From Desmodus rotundus (lineage: Eukaryota > Chordata > Mammalia > Chiroptera > Phyllostomidae), in the NCBI RefSeq assembly GCF_022682495.2, contig NC_071394.1:31964470-32028469 (forward strand): 64,000 bases of DNA, read 5' to 3'. The notes below the pieces were generated by a model that did not search any database, had not been told where the DNA came from, and saw only the letters and a list, made by a program, of their open reading frames with translations. Numbering within the stretch: position 1 is the stretch's first letter; every line of letters begins with the position of its first letter. Positions 44,771 through 56,544 of the stretch are shown one piece after another. The translations under genes were made by a program, and so were the position numbers.

Positions 44771-46129
44771 TTATTTTATATTTATTTTATTTTATTATTT
44801 TAAAAACCAGATTACACATTCTTGAGAGAAGAAAGTGTCCTTTAGATTACTGGATGTTTCCAAGCATGTAGTGTCAGTGATCAATAAATATTTGATTTCT
44901 TCTTATGAGGTCAATAAGAAGATGAAAGTATAAGATTCACAGAAAGAACCCAGTAGTTTTGAGTGGAGACTTGAGGAGTTTGAGGACAGGGGAATGGGAA
45001 GAAATCATTTAAAGCCATAGTTTCATAAAGAAATTAGTGCTCAATAACTATTGTTTTTCTTTTGTATTTCTGTAACCTATAAGTAGTCATAATACATGGG
45101 ATGCAGTATTACATATGCTGCATCTCATGGGGAAATATGCCATTGATTATTCACAAGAGTTACGCTCTTCTCGTGAATTATTAAAATTTGTTAATGAGAT
45201 GAGATGCAACCCCACACTCCCATCAGGCTGCTGCCATGGACAGGCCTTTTCTGTGAAGAGGGGAGCACTTGGGGAGGGGGCAGGCCGGGAGGGGAGGGCT
45301 GATAGGCAGAGTCAGCATGAGGATGGATGGCCCCAGTGGGAGGAGGGCATGTGTGAATTGAGAAGTAGGATCCATCCATTATATAAAAATAAACAATAAG
45401 CAACTTTTGAATCGTGGTGCTGTATTTCCTTCTGGGATTCAAATGACTACACAAACCACTTGAGCTTCATTTTTATGGTTTATGAAGCTCAAGGGAATTA
45501 TATGCTTATAATTTATCCTTGCTGGTTCCATGTAGTGTTTATGGCTCCGTATGCTACGTATGATGGTATCGTGTGCATGCCTGTACACAGGGTTTAATTA
45601 ATGGCCTAGAGATTATTCTTGGGCTGACATGCTGATGTCTGTGTGTTGGAGAGCATGTGCTCCCATGCTGGAAAATAAAGGAAGTTCAGGGCCAGGAACG
45701 GTAGGTAGCCTTGGAGTCGGGGGTGAAATTACTCACTACTCCACCGTCCTCCTAGTTTCCAGTCTTCGGGATTCTGCGTGTGTTGTGCACCTTCGCATCT
45801 CATCGTCTAAGCTTTTGCAATAAGTGAAGCAATTAAAACTTCAATTAGATTCTGAGTCCCTTTGCATCAATGTCTTTCTTCTATTTTTTGGAAAGTGCAG
45901 TGGACATCAAAGTTACAATTGATTTTTGAGTTATTCTTTCTTTGAGAAGCAGTGAGTCTTCTCCACTTCTTGCGGTTGCGGGGGAGTCTTGCAAGGATAT
46001 CTTTTGGGGCCCTGCATGTGAAGAGAAGAGAGAAGGTCAGGGATTCAGGTTGCAATTTTATCAACTTTTTTCTTTAGAGCAACTCTTGCTAAATTAGATT
46101 TTAGAGTGTTAAAGTGACTTTAGTAGATC
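44771..46129. other. Unassigned sequence
   Basis: Nothing recognised beyond AT-rich unique sequence. A 94-codon open frame at 45115-45399 has no known domain. Confidence 0.4.
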
Positions 46130-46490
46130 GAGTTCAGTGGTTTTCAAACTTTTAAAGTCCATAGATACCTTCTTTAACAAAATACATGTCTAGAAGCCAA
46201 CAGATAAAACAGTTAAACTTGTAGCTGCCTTAGTCCCTTTGGCCAGGCGAGAGGCAGAGTGGGCAGTGGTTAAAAATATGAATTGTGGTGCCAGACTGCG
46301 TGAGCTTGGGTCCCGAGATTTCCCATGTACTTGGATGGGCAAGTTACTTAACCTGCTTGTGCCTCAGGTCCTTCATCTATACAATGGGGCTGATAAGGAA
46401 AAATCTACCTCACGGGGTTGTGAGAATTAAAGAAAGAACCGGATGTAAATTAAGTGCAAGTGGTACTTTCTAGCAGCTGCTGCTATTATT
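46130..46490 (+). repeat. hAT-type MER scrap followed by MIR, sense
   Basis: TTCAGTGGTTTTCAAACTTT (46133) resembles the CAGTGGTTCTCAAAC end of MER5-like hATs. From 46245, GCAGTGGTTAAAAATATGAA, AGTTACTTAACCTGCTTGTG, CTCAGGTCCTTCATCTATAC and ACGGGGTTGTGAGAATTAAA form a clear MIR. Confidence 0.7.
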
Positions 46491-46534
46491 TAACCTACTA
46501 AAGTCTTAGTGAAGCAGCTTGAAAACCTGTGAGT

Positions 46535-46640
46535 TATTCAAATATGTATTGATTTCCTACCATGTGCCAGGCACAGCTCTATGTGCTGGGGAGACAGTGG
46601 TGAACAAAAAGCCTGCTTTTCTGGTTCTTGCGTTGTGGGG
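46535..46640 (-). repeat. L2 3' end scrap, antisense
   Basis: TTCCTACCATGTGCCAGGCA and GCTGGGGAGACAGTGGTGAA are antisense L2 tail blocks. The continuation is cut by the hAT remnant that follows. Confidence 0.6.
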
Positions 46641-46649
46641 GTCCAGCCC

Positions 46650-46880
46650 AGTGGCTGGCGAACTTTTTCTGTAAAGTGTCAGATAGTAAATATTTTAGGC
46701 TGTGCAAGCCACACTGTGTCTGTCATCACCACTCAGCTCTGCCACTGTAGCACGTAAGTAGCCACGGACAATGTGTAAATATGTGGGCATGGTTGTGTTC
46801 TAACAAAACTTTATTTACGGCAAAAGAAGTATATTGGTTTTGGACTGAGGGCAGAAGTTTGCCTCTCTCTGGTCTAACCT
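46650..46880. mobile_element. MER-type hAT (Charlie group) remnant, opposite orientation to 18743
   Basis: GGCTGGCGAACTTTTTCTGT, AGATAGTAAATATTTTAGGC, CAACTCTGCC-like CAGCTCTGCCACTGTAGCAC and TAACAAAACTTTATTTACGG match the reverse complement of the 18743-18925 family. The two copies share the family but have independent damage. Confidence 0.7.
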
Positions 46881-47129
46881 AACCTCTCCTTTTTATAAAC
46901 AAGACAGTTGAGGCCCAGTTCCCATAATAGTGGCAAAATCAAAACTAGAATCCTGCTTCAGACATCCTATGCAGTATTCTTTCCATTCCTTCAGGCTCTC
47001 TGGCGCACTGGCTTTGTGAGGGCCCAGGCTTCTCCCCTCATATCTTCTACTTTGGCAAAAGAGGGGGACCAGGGGTCTTTCCAGTAGATCTGTGCTTTAT
47101 TTGCTTTTGTATCTATCTTTACAATAATG

Positions 47130-47800
47130 TATTTGCTCATTCAACAAATATGTGTTAGGTGCCTATACGTACTAGGTACTCTTTTTAGACAGTGGTTAAT
47201 AGTTAGCAAAGCAGACAAAGACCCTTGCCCTCTTGGATCTTACATTCTGGGGGTGGGAGGAGACAGTAAACAATACACGAAGTAAATAAGTAAATTATCA
47301 GAAAATCAGAAGAATCCGGAAAGTAGGCCTAGGTTGTAGGGCTTCCTAAAGTGGTCAGAGAAGGACTCACCAAGAAGGCTAAATTTGAGCAAATCCTGGA
47401 AGGAGATAAGGATACCAGCTGAGTGAAATGGGGGCAAGAGCCTTTCTGGCAGAGAGAACTGCTGGGGCACAGATCACAGACAATGCCAATAGTGTTGGAA
47501 GAGTGGCAGGTAGGAGAGTGTGGCTGGAAAAGAATGTGCAAGGTGGGGCATGTAACAGAAGATGAGATGGGGGTGAGGGGGATCGTGCACTACTCCGTGA
47601 GCCCAGGCAATAGGCAGCCATGGCAACATTCTGAGTAGAGGAATGCCATGCTCCAAAAGAACAGGCTTCCTCTGATTGCTCTTGAGAATGGAGTACAGAA
47701 ACAGACTTGTTAGGAAGCCATTGCATCAATGCAGCAAGAAGTGACACTGACTCAGGCCATAGTAATGCTGACGGGTGGAGGATGAGAGGGAGCACCGACA
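47130..47800 (-). repeat. Long L2 LINE fragment, antisense
   Basis: TCATTCAACAAATATGTGTT, CTTGCCCTCTTGGATCTTAC, GGAGACAGTAAACAATACAC, AGAGCCTTTCTGGCAGAGAG and GAACAGGCTTCCTCTGATTG-type blocks follow the antisense L2 3' region for about 650 bases. Minus-strand open frames here are incidental. Confidence 0.6.
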
Positions 47801-48109
47801 AACATTTCCAACAGACTAAAGGTGGAGTATGAAGAATGAGAAGAATTAGGATGACCTTCTGCTTATAGTGTTCATAGGATTCTTGGCTTGGTCACACAGT
47901 CCAAGAACCTTCTTTTGTGGTTGGGAGAACTAAGGTAGGGAGAGGAGTGACTTACTCCAGATCTCAGCAAGTGGCTGTCCCCAGTGTAGGGGGCATGCCT
48001 CTGTCTCCCTTTTCTGTTCACTGTTTGTCTTCTTGTATTAATCTGCTTCTTCTTCCTGCAGGCCACAGAGCTAGGTACCCCTCCTCTGTTCTTTTTCCTC
48101 CTTCTGTTT

Positions 48110-48240
48110 TAACTTAGCCCTGTCTTAAAATTTTCCTCTCTGTTTTATGGTTCCCTCCCTGTAGATTACTCTCAAAGGGCTCCTAGCACAGTGCTCGGCA
48201 CATGGACAACTAATGTTCGTTGTATGAAGAAATAAACAAG
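48110..48240 (+). repeat. L2 3' end, sense
   Basis: CTCCTAGCACAGTGCTCGGC followed by CTAATGTTCGTTGTATGAAG matches the L2 3' terminus ('tagcacagtgcctggcaca...'). Confidence 0.5.
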
Positions 48241-48524
48241 GGTTTCAAAGTCTTTCTTCTCTTATATAGCCACTAAAATTTCGTTGTTCCTTTAGCATTT
48301 TTTTCCTTTCACTGACTTTTTCTTCAGTGTCTTTTCAATTTCTTTTTTTCCCTTTAGAATCTTTTCTTGGATTTGCTTCATATTGTCTATTTTAAGAATT
48401 CCCCTAAACCCCGTCATAATGAAGGGAAAAGTCCTCAGATTCTCATTTCAAATCACAGCAACACATCAGGTAGTAAGACATTGATATTTTAAATCTCTCT
48501 TTTTACTTTCTTTTGGTTCCTCAG

Positions 48525-48704
48525 CAGGTCTCTCGTGGGGCATACAAGTTCAGAGCATCCTGAAACTCTGCCAGGGTGTGGCGGAGCTGCAGCGGTGTGT
48601 CTACCACACGACTGAGTGCAGCGCAGGCTAACGTGGGGCTCCCCTGGGCTCAGAGCACGGTGCCGCCGTCCTAACTCGGCCCTCTCTTTTCTCATTACTC
48701 TCAG
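48525..48704 (+). other. GC-rich segment bounded by good splice signals (candidate noncoding exon)
   Basis: A pyrimidine-rich acceptor (CTTTCTTTTGGTTCCTCAG) ends at 48524. A strong donor CAG/GTGAGC begins at 48705. The 180 bases between are GC-richer than the flanks and include several CpGs. All three plus frames carry stops. Splice-like pairs occur by chance in non-coding DNA, so this is only a candidate. Confidence 0.2.
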
Positions 48705-48874
48705 GTGAGCATGTGCTCAAGGAACCAGCAGGTGTCAACAGCCTAGGCCACCACGCCCCGACTAAATCTTCTCAGGAAGAAGGTGCACCTGCAGGGAACA
48801 TCTTCTGGAACTGCTAGTCTCTGAAACTGCAAATTCACTTAACCCTTTGCTTTTAGGTGAATTCCTCAAAGGGG

Positions 48875-49545
48875 TCTGTCCAGAAGGTATCCAGCCATGT
48901 AATCAAAAAATAAAGACATTTATTGAAGAAGATACAAGATACAAGAAACATTGTACATAGGACAATGACAGCTCTGCCCCTTCAAAGTAGGCACCTTGGG
49001 ACCTCACACAGTTCTCCCAGTTGCCATTAGCTGCCCTGTCATATTTTCCTGAATCTCATCGATGGTCTGAAATCTCTTCCCTTTCGAAGGTGATTTTAGT
49101 TTTGGGAAAAGCCAGAAGTTGCAGGGCACCAAATCTGCACTGTAGGGGGGCTGAGTCACCTGGGTGCTTTGATGTTTCACCAAAAAACCGCGTCAGACAT
49201 GATATGTGAGTGGGCACATTGTTGTGATAAAGCTGCCAATCACCAGTTGCCCATAGCTGCAGCCTTCTGAATCGTCTGCATAGTTTCTGTGGAGGAATGT
49301 TCGAGTTTAAAGGCAAAATTTGATGCAGATTCATTGCTATACTCGCTCAGTCATTTTGAATGCGACACCCACACAGTACACATGCTCACTCAACAGTGTC
49401 TACCTCTGCCACTGACTAGTATAGTGAAGTCATCATTGTTCACTCATATCCATTCCAGCCCACTGTCCTTGGCTGCCAGGTTACATTGATGTTGTGCTAA
49501 CCATTCTCGTTATATTAGCAATGGCTGGACTTTTTCCAGAGAGAC
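48875..49545 (-). mobile_element. Mariner DNA transposon, internally deleted, with TIRs
   Basis: The ends are inverted repeats: TCCAGAAGGTATCCAGCCAT on the left and TCTGGAAAAAGTCCAGCCAT read from the right. The element is about 670 bases, against about 1.3 kb for a complete mariner. On the minus strand a start region (ATGACTGAGCGAGTA, from 49354) is joined to transposase C-terminal sequence (WATGDWQLYHNN, then FPKTKITFERE in 49334-49056). Most of the central domain, about 600 bases, is missing. Stops in the start region, and Asn where the HDN catalytic Asp is expected, show it is dead. Copies like this depend on transposase from elsewhere. Confidence 0.8.
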
Positions 49546-49555
49546 CTTGTACTAT

Positions 49556-50300
49556 TCACAGTCAGCCAGAATAATCATGTCACTCCTCTGTGTCACCTCC
49601 AATGGCTTTCTGTCATATTCACAACACAATGAATAACACAACACAGTGCCTAACCATGGCCTATGAGGTCCCTCACAATCTTGCCCATCGTTGTCTCTTC
49701 ATCTTTGTTTCCATCATCTCTTTCTCCATTATCAGCTGTTTGCTGCTCCCAGGTCCACTGTCATTCTTCCTTCTCCTCTAGAAGCACTCCAAGTACCCTC
49801 TGTGTTCACCTGCTCTTCCCTTCTGGAACACTTTTCCCACATCTGCCCATGGCTGATCCTTCTTTTTCCCCATGTCTCTGTTCAAACTTGACTCTTCAGA
49901 GAGGTCTTTTCTGTCTCACTATACTCTTCCTCCTAATCCTGCTCCTTTTACTTCATGGCACCTGGCTTTGCTTTTCTTTTTCTTTCTATTAAATTTATTG
50001 CGGTGACATTGGTGAATAAAATTGTATAGCCTTAACGTGTATAATTGTATGATACATTACCTGTATATTGCACTGTGTGCCCGCCACCCAAAGTCAAGTC
50101 TCCTTCCATCATCATGTATGTGACCCCCTTCACCATTTACTACCACTTCCCTCTGGTAACCACCATGCTGACATTTTCTTTAACTACGTATTCATTGCTT
50201 TTCTGTTCTCTCTAGGATATACAGGGACACAGGCCCTGGAAAAATATCTGGCACATATTAAGAGTTTATCAAATATTTGGGATAATGAATGGATTATTGA
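49556..50300 (+). repeat. L2 LINE 3' region, sense, split by an L1 3' end
   Basis: CATGTCACTCCTCTGTGTCA, CCAATGGCTTTCTGTCATAT, GGCCTATGAGGTCCCTCACA and TTCAAACTTGACTCTTCAGA follow L2 closely to about 49975. It resumes at 50215 with GATATACAGGGACACAGGCC and AATATCTGGCACATATTAAG. The gap is filled by an L1 3' end. Confidence 0.75.
49978..50205 (-). mobile_element. L1 3' end inserted in L2, antisense
   Basis: AATTTATTGCGGTGACATTG, GATACATTACCTGTATATTG, CACCCAAAGTCAAGTCTCCT and CCTCTGGTAACCACCATGCT match the antisense of a bat L1 3' UTR. It is a very short, 5'-truncated insertion. Confidence 0.75.
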
Positions 50301-53300
50301 ATAACTAAATATGAATATAGAAGAAGAGAGCGCTGGATATTTCCAAAAAGATTTCTGCTGAGAGTATTAAAGGAACCAGAAGACAGGTCATCTAAGGGTG
50401 AGTTCCTACCCTTGATGACAAAGGAAATTTAACTACCCAGGGAACTAAATGAGCCTGGGCTGAGGGAGCTCTCCCTGCCACTGTTTATATACCTGTTGAT
50501 TGCCCATAAAGGGCCCCCCAACTTGCTGGTGGAGGCTTAGGGCAGAGCCCTGATTTTCCATCACTGAGCAGGGCAGCTGTGCTTTTCTGTCCTCCCCTAT
50601 GGTGGGGGTCGTGCTGGGAGCGGGCCTACAGAAGTGTGGTACACAGGGCGTTATTCCCTCCCTGGATGGTTTGCGAGGTGCCAAGAGCCTATTTGTCCAC
50701 GTGGCAGTAAGGTCCTTTGGAGAAGCTCAGTACTTTGGCTGAATAGCAGAGCTTTTCTCAGGGAAAATCTCCACGGAGGTTCTGCTCAGGCTTCCCAGAG
50801 TAGATCTGTAATTTGTAGCAGTCTTAAGCCTCTTTATATTCCATTTGCATCTCTGGCCATTGATTTTGCCATTTGCGGCTTATAATGGAAATGAGGATAG
50901 CTGGTACAGGTTACTAGACACTTTTTCTCTGTATTGTAGCTAGGGTACTCTGGAGGAATCAGCTCAATGGCTATTTTCTTCCTTAACTCTTCTCTGCTTC
51001 GCCAAGTTGGGGTCTCTTGGAAGGTGGTCATCAATTCTGTGGAGTGGTTCATATTGTAGCATGAAAACAAATGCAAGGAAAAGAAAACCTAAGTTATGAC
51101 AATTTATACTAATTTTAGGAATGCACTTTGCTAAAATGGGATAAAAGATACTTTATGTTCAAACAACTTTCCTCTACCCAGTTTTTAGGGGGCAATGAAA
51201 TAGTTCTTGTACTGTAGCTTGATTATGATGCTGGAGTCAAAAGGAAGACTGGTATTTATTTTGCTTTAAGAAAAACTCAAGATACATATGGTTGTATATC
51301 ATGTATATAGAGGTCAGTCTGGAACTCAGTCTGAAAGAGTAAGTGGAAAAGGCCTGTGAAGATACGAAGCAGGAGATTCATGTCGCTGCATGAAAACTAG
51401 GCTCCTTAGCACTTCTATTCTTGATTCCCATTTAGTATTCTAGTCTCAACGTTTTCAGTTGTCTTTTCCTCCCCATCCTGGCGCAGCTAAGAAGCAGCAA
51501 AGTAGAAGAAGGCAGAGGAGGTTGCAAGTCAAAATCAAGCTGATGAAAGAGCGAAATGACAGCTGACAGCAAGAGAGGTGACAGCAAAGCTTAATCAGCA
51601 ACGCAGGACTGCTGCAGACCAGTACCGGGTTGTCAGGTTTGTCTGCGAGTCCAGGACAGACACAGTGGGAATTGCCTTTAGGCCTGACACACATGAAGAG
51701 AACACTGGAGGGAGTGGCTAAAAGTAGGAGGATGTGAATCTCTAAAAGTTGTTCTTGGATTTGCAGAGTCAGAGATCTGCCTGGGGCGGAAGCTGGGGTA
51801 GGAAACTGGGCAAATGTTGCTCGGCCCCAGCCAGCGCTGGAAGATCGAGAGATGGTTTCCAATGGAGGTGGGCCTGCGTGTTAATAAATGGAGGTGCACT
51901 GAGGTCCGTGCGTGTGGCTAGGTTGCTTCAGAAACTAACTGAGAAGAGTTAGGTGTTTGGTGGCCATGTCCCTTTGTTATAGCTGTTTAAAAAATCTGCC
52001 ACAGACTTATATACCTTAAAAATAGAGAAAAAAAAAATGCTGTAGGGAGAGAGCCTGATGATCTTAGGATATGCGAGGTATGTAGTGTATAACGCCTCTT
52101 TATCTAAATACAGGAAGAAATTGAGCTTTAGTTAAAAAATGAAACTGACAGAGGGATCTGTGTGACCCACAGACGAATACCAGTGTATTCAGGGATGTGC
52201 TCAAAACAAGTACAAAATTTAGAAAATGTTTGAAATGACCAGTCTATAGAATAGCACGGCTCGACCAAGTAGTCTGCATGAATTCTTTCAGTTTCTGTCC
52301 CCAACTTCATTGCTCACTTAATTTCTATCCATGGCCTCATTTTCCCCTTCACTTCTTTTGCCATGAAAGAGACATCTTTCTGTGGAAGGGATGGGCTTCT
52401 TTATATTTTTCTGAAGGTGGTTACCTGTCTTCACTCAGGGTCCCAGTCCTAGCAGTTAAATTTGAGAATCTTTATAAATTTGTCCTTGGTCCCTCACTCA
52501 CACATTTAACCATTTTCCGTTCAATTTATGAATAGCTTCACAACTCTTCCTAAGAAATACTAAGAAATACTCTCCATCCTGGACCTGTAGAGACGGGGCA
52601 GCATCCTGTAAACTGCTGTTTAAACCTCAGTTTTAGGCTCATCGGGAACCTGTCTCCAGGCTGTGGCCTTCACAGTGTTCCTGTTCCTCCTCCAGGGGTG
52701 TAGCCCTTTCCCCACTTGCCTCATACTCTGTTCCTAGGCTGCAGCCTTCCCAACCAACTTCCTTGAATCCTAGTTTCTAGATGACAGTGAATTATTTCCC
52801 CCTTTAGGTCTGACAGGTGTGGAGGAGGCGGGAGGAAGGAGGAATTCCTTTCCTCTAGGTGAGATAAAGTTTCAAAATAGAGGCCAGGTGAAGTCATTTG
52901 CCCCGTAGGGAGGATAGGCCTTTGGTATGGAGATCGCTCTGGGTGGGGTTTACAATTTACTCTTCCCTTCCTCCTGCCAAGATTAGGAAGGGGGAGGGGA
53001 TCTTCCTCAGATCCTCCAAGGGAGAACCTGGTGGGGTTCCTGGAGGGAAAGCTCTGGGAGGCCTCTCCGCTCCAGACTGCCATCTCTAGGAATTTCTCAG
53101 CGAGCCACCAGAAATGTGTGAAAATGACTAAGTGTTCTTACCAGTTTAAGGCTCATGCAGCCCCTGCGCCAGGGAAACAGATCTTGGCTGTTGTATCCCC
53201 TGGACTGTGCCTGTCCCTGAAGTGCAGGGAGATGGCGTGCCTTGCTGCTGCAGTTCTATGACAGGTCCAAGAAGATGAACTGATTTTTAGTCTGTCAAGC

Positions 53301-53607
53301 TTTTTTTGTTATAAGGATGGGAACGGTGACTTCCAAGATGTTTACGTGTCTTGATGTTTGAGCTAAGATCAAAATCTGCCTCATTCCTAGTCCTTCTTTG
53401 TCCACATCCAAGTCTTATTACTTCTGTTTGCAGAGTATCTCCTGAACCATCCTCAGCATTAGTCACGACATGGTGATTGATTGTCTGGACGGCTGTGCTG
53501 GTCACCTGACCACTCTCATCTCAGTAATGCACTCGTTTAGTAACTCCTTCAGTGTCACCTGAAGATTGTCCTTACTAACGTCTTCCGGTGGTCCTTCCAC
53601 TTCCACT
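50301..53607. other. Long unassigned stretch, no gene recognised
   Basis: About 3.3 kb without a repeat I can name with confidence. Several open frames of 60-135 codons (for example 51862-51455 and 53083-52721 on the minus strand) show no known domain, no island and no consistent splice structure. Confidence 0.4.
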
Positions 53608-53615
53608 GTATAGAA

Positions 53616-53877
53616 CAGTGATTTGGGACCTTTTTCATCTCATGGCACATATGAACTAATTACTAAAATTCTGCAGCACACCCAAAAATGTAATTTTTGC
53701 AGACCTGACAAAAAATAGGTATAGTTATGATTCATTCACACCATGTGGCTATTGTTGTGTTGGCTGTTGCCATTTTTTAATTTGACAATCTAAGGGAAAA
53801 GAAGTCAGTGCCCCTACCTAAATAGTTAGGTATTGCATGTTTTACAATTCTTGTGGCACAGGGGTTGAAAATCCCTG
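53616..53877. mobile_element. Nonautonomous hAT transposon with TIRs and 8-bp target duplication
   Basis: The 262-base element starts CAGTGATTTGGGACC and ends GGTTGAAAATCCCTG, the inverted match. It is flanked by GTATAGAA (53608-53615) and GCATAGAA (53878-53885), an 8-bp duplication with one mismatch as required for hAT. Internal blocks TTTTTCATCTCATGGCACAT, ACTAATTACTAAAATTCTGC and TTTGACAATCTAAGGGAAAA are close to a hAT family I associate with bat genomes. No transposase is encoded. Confidence 0.85.
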
Positions 53878-54106
53878 GCATAGAACACAGTGTCCTCCTG
53901 TGGCCCCTGCCCTCTAGCGCCTTCCAATTTAGCAGAACAGACCAAAGGGTCAGGGGCTGGAGACAAGGATTTAAATGCATTTTAAAAGAACTTTGAAATT
54001 ATTAATTAAATTTCTTTTGTTTTAAATAAATTATCTCTTTAAATTGGGACATTCATAGAAGTAGGAAAATATATCAAAGAGAAATAAGTTCAGATAGAAC
54101 AAATTT

Positions 54107-54329
54107 TTAAAAAGATTTTGTGTATTTTTAGAGAAAGGGGAAGGGAGGGAGAGCGAGGTGGAGAGAAACATGGATGTGGGAGAGAAACGCGGATCGGCTG
54201 CCTCTGGAGTGCGCCCCCACCAGGATGGAGCCAGCAGCCCAGGCACGAGTCCTGACCAGGAATTGAACCAGTGACCGTTGGCTTTGTGGGACAATGCCCA
54301 ACCAACTGAGCCACCCCAGTCAGGGGGAC
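54107..54329 (-). mobile_element. Ves SINE, antisense, with target duplication
   Basis: It begins TTTTAAAAAGATTTTGTGTA, has GAGAAACATGGATGTGGGAG, GAATTGAACCAGTGACC and ends AACTGAGCCACCCCAGTCAGGG. Flanks are ATAGAACAAATTT (54094-54106) and ATAGGACAAATTT (54330-54342), 13 bases with one mismatch. The GAGAAAC block appears twice (54161 and 54182), a short internal duplication. Confidence 0.92.
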
Positions 54330-54342
54330 ATAGGACAAATTT

Positions 54343-56544
54343 TAATATGTGGTTTATTTATTGGTAAAAAAATGTTTTTCTTGGTGATCACGCTAAGATA
54401 TTCATGTTTTGTGCTTGTATAGAGGAAGGGGCTGCTGGATCCAAAGTATTTATTTTGGCCACAACTGAATAAAGTTCGGAGGGCTATCACACGTCATACA
54501 TTCTATTAGAACATACATGAGACGACACGAGTTACAATGAGGCCCCAGCATCTGACTTATTTTCAACCTCAGGCACTCTTAATTCACTTCCAGAAACCAA
54601 ATGAGGTGATAACGGCAATGCATCAACAGTATGAAATTTCGCTGGCTCTGGAGACTTTGCACGAGTGTCCTCTGGGTGAGGGCTGAGCTGCGGGGCAGTC
54701 AGGTATGTACACAGGAGCGGTCGTTACTGCGGGCAGATGTGCACAGCTGATGGCTGGCGGTGCAGATTGCTGCAGGGGGAATTCCTTGATAAAAGTGAGG
54801 CAAAATGAGACAATGGATTATCCAGAAGGGTGCTTTCCTACAGACTACACTTATATTGGTGAAGGCAATCAAAGGAAAAAATCGAGCCATTAAAAATGAA
54901 AGCTGCTATAATGTATTTATTTAATAACACCTATGTAACATACAACTGTATGCATATATATGAAATTTTTCCTTTTGGTCTGAATAAACTAAAGGAAACA
55001 CTGCCTTTATTTTTTCCCCCAATAAATGTAGATGGGAGGCTGGTACATTAAAGCAATATAGGAACCTAATGTTCAGGGGCAGAGGGACTACTTACAGAAG
55101 AGTTAAATCTTTATGTGTGTAAGCTGAACTGCCCATGATTTCATTACATTGCACCGAGCTTGCAGGCATTGCTCCCCAATCACAAAGAAAAACCAGCACA
55201 CAGTGACCTGCATATTAGCATCTCGGCAAATCTCAGGCAGGAGCTGAAATTTATATACACTTTACACACCCCTGAGGAAATACCCATTTTATGTCATTGA
55301 TAGGCCAGATGTATTTTTCCTCTGTAAAATGTGATCAGAATGTAATTAGAAGAAAATACACCGTGTATTCAAAAACAAATAGACGGTATTCTTTCTAACG
55401 CGATGGCAATTTAGAACAGGCAGCAACACCAAATCAGAGTTGCATGACAAGGTCGCCATTGTGCGGTTGGGCCTGTGTGGTTACCTTTGCAGGGGTGCAC
55501 TGATTTAGCGCTAGTCATTGAGCTGGATTAAAATTTCACAGGTCCCGAAACACTTTGTCTCTGACTATGATAACTGATGTGATAAGGTATCTCACATTAG
55601 TGTGATTCCTTGCAAATGCCAATATGGATTTGAATCTTTTTTCCCCCCCGGAATCAATTTTACATGGAAGGAAAAAAATGAAGATGGCTTTGGGGGAGAA
55701 AATACACACATTGCTAGAGCAATCCCACAGGCTGCTGTTATTCTTCTGCATCTGTGCATTTTACTGTAACAAAGTGATTAATATGCTTAAATTTTGTACT
55801 TATACACGCAACTATTTTAGTGTCATATCATCACAGTGCACAAAAACCTGACACATCTAATTTGTGTATAATCCCAAGTAGTGTAAAGTTATATGTTCAT
55901 TTATAATGTTTAGGCATTTGAATGGATTGCGTGACATAAGATGGACAGTCATCTACAGGAACATTAATAAAACATGTTCAAATGCATAAACAAGGCACAT
56001 GCCCGCCCAAAGGATCGTACATGTGCCACCTGAACTAGGATGAAATTCATCCTTAAAATCTTCTAACTTTGCATCACAATATTTTATATAAGACTGGATA
56101 CTTTACAAGAAATATCCAGGGGAAAAAGGCATAATTATAATTTGTGTACTATAAGGATTTTAGTCCTCAGTTTTATGTGAACCAAAAAGATGAGTAAAAC
56201 TTTAGTAGTGTTTTGAACCTCTTTGAAGAGGACCAAAGACAGAATGGATAAGTGGCAATGACTTTTAGGACAAGATTAACAGGGGTTTCTTCTAAATGGG
56301 AGACTTTAGGAACCAATGTTACAAAGCAAAATATTCTTGTAAGCAGTTATGGGCATCATTGAGACAACTGACGGGTTTCAAGAAACCAGTAACTTGTAGC
56401 CTTGCTTTGGTATTTGTCAAAACATTACAAATGGGAAGAATGTCTAGAGAAAGCGAAAGTTTGTGGGCGCCCATTAAAGATCAAAACAAGACATACTTGT
56501 ATGACAGTTGAAAAATATGCTCAACTTCTATGATACTCCTTTCA
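54343..56544. other. Long unique stretch, possible conserved noncoding sequence
   Basis: About 2.2 kb with no recognisable interspersed repeat, in a window that is otherwise dense in them. The 55000-55700 part is compositionally mixed and lacks simple repeats. This is how conserved regulatory sequence in gene deserts usually looks, but conservation cannot be judged from one genome. Confidence 0.35.

Noticed and set aside
51455..51862. 135-codon minus-strand frame in unique sequence
   Set aside because: No known motif, no start context or island, and low complexity in the C-terminal Leu/Cys-rich part.
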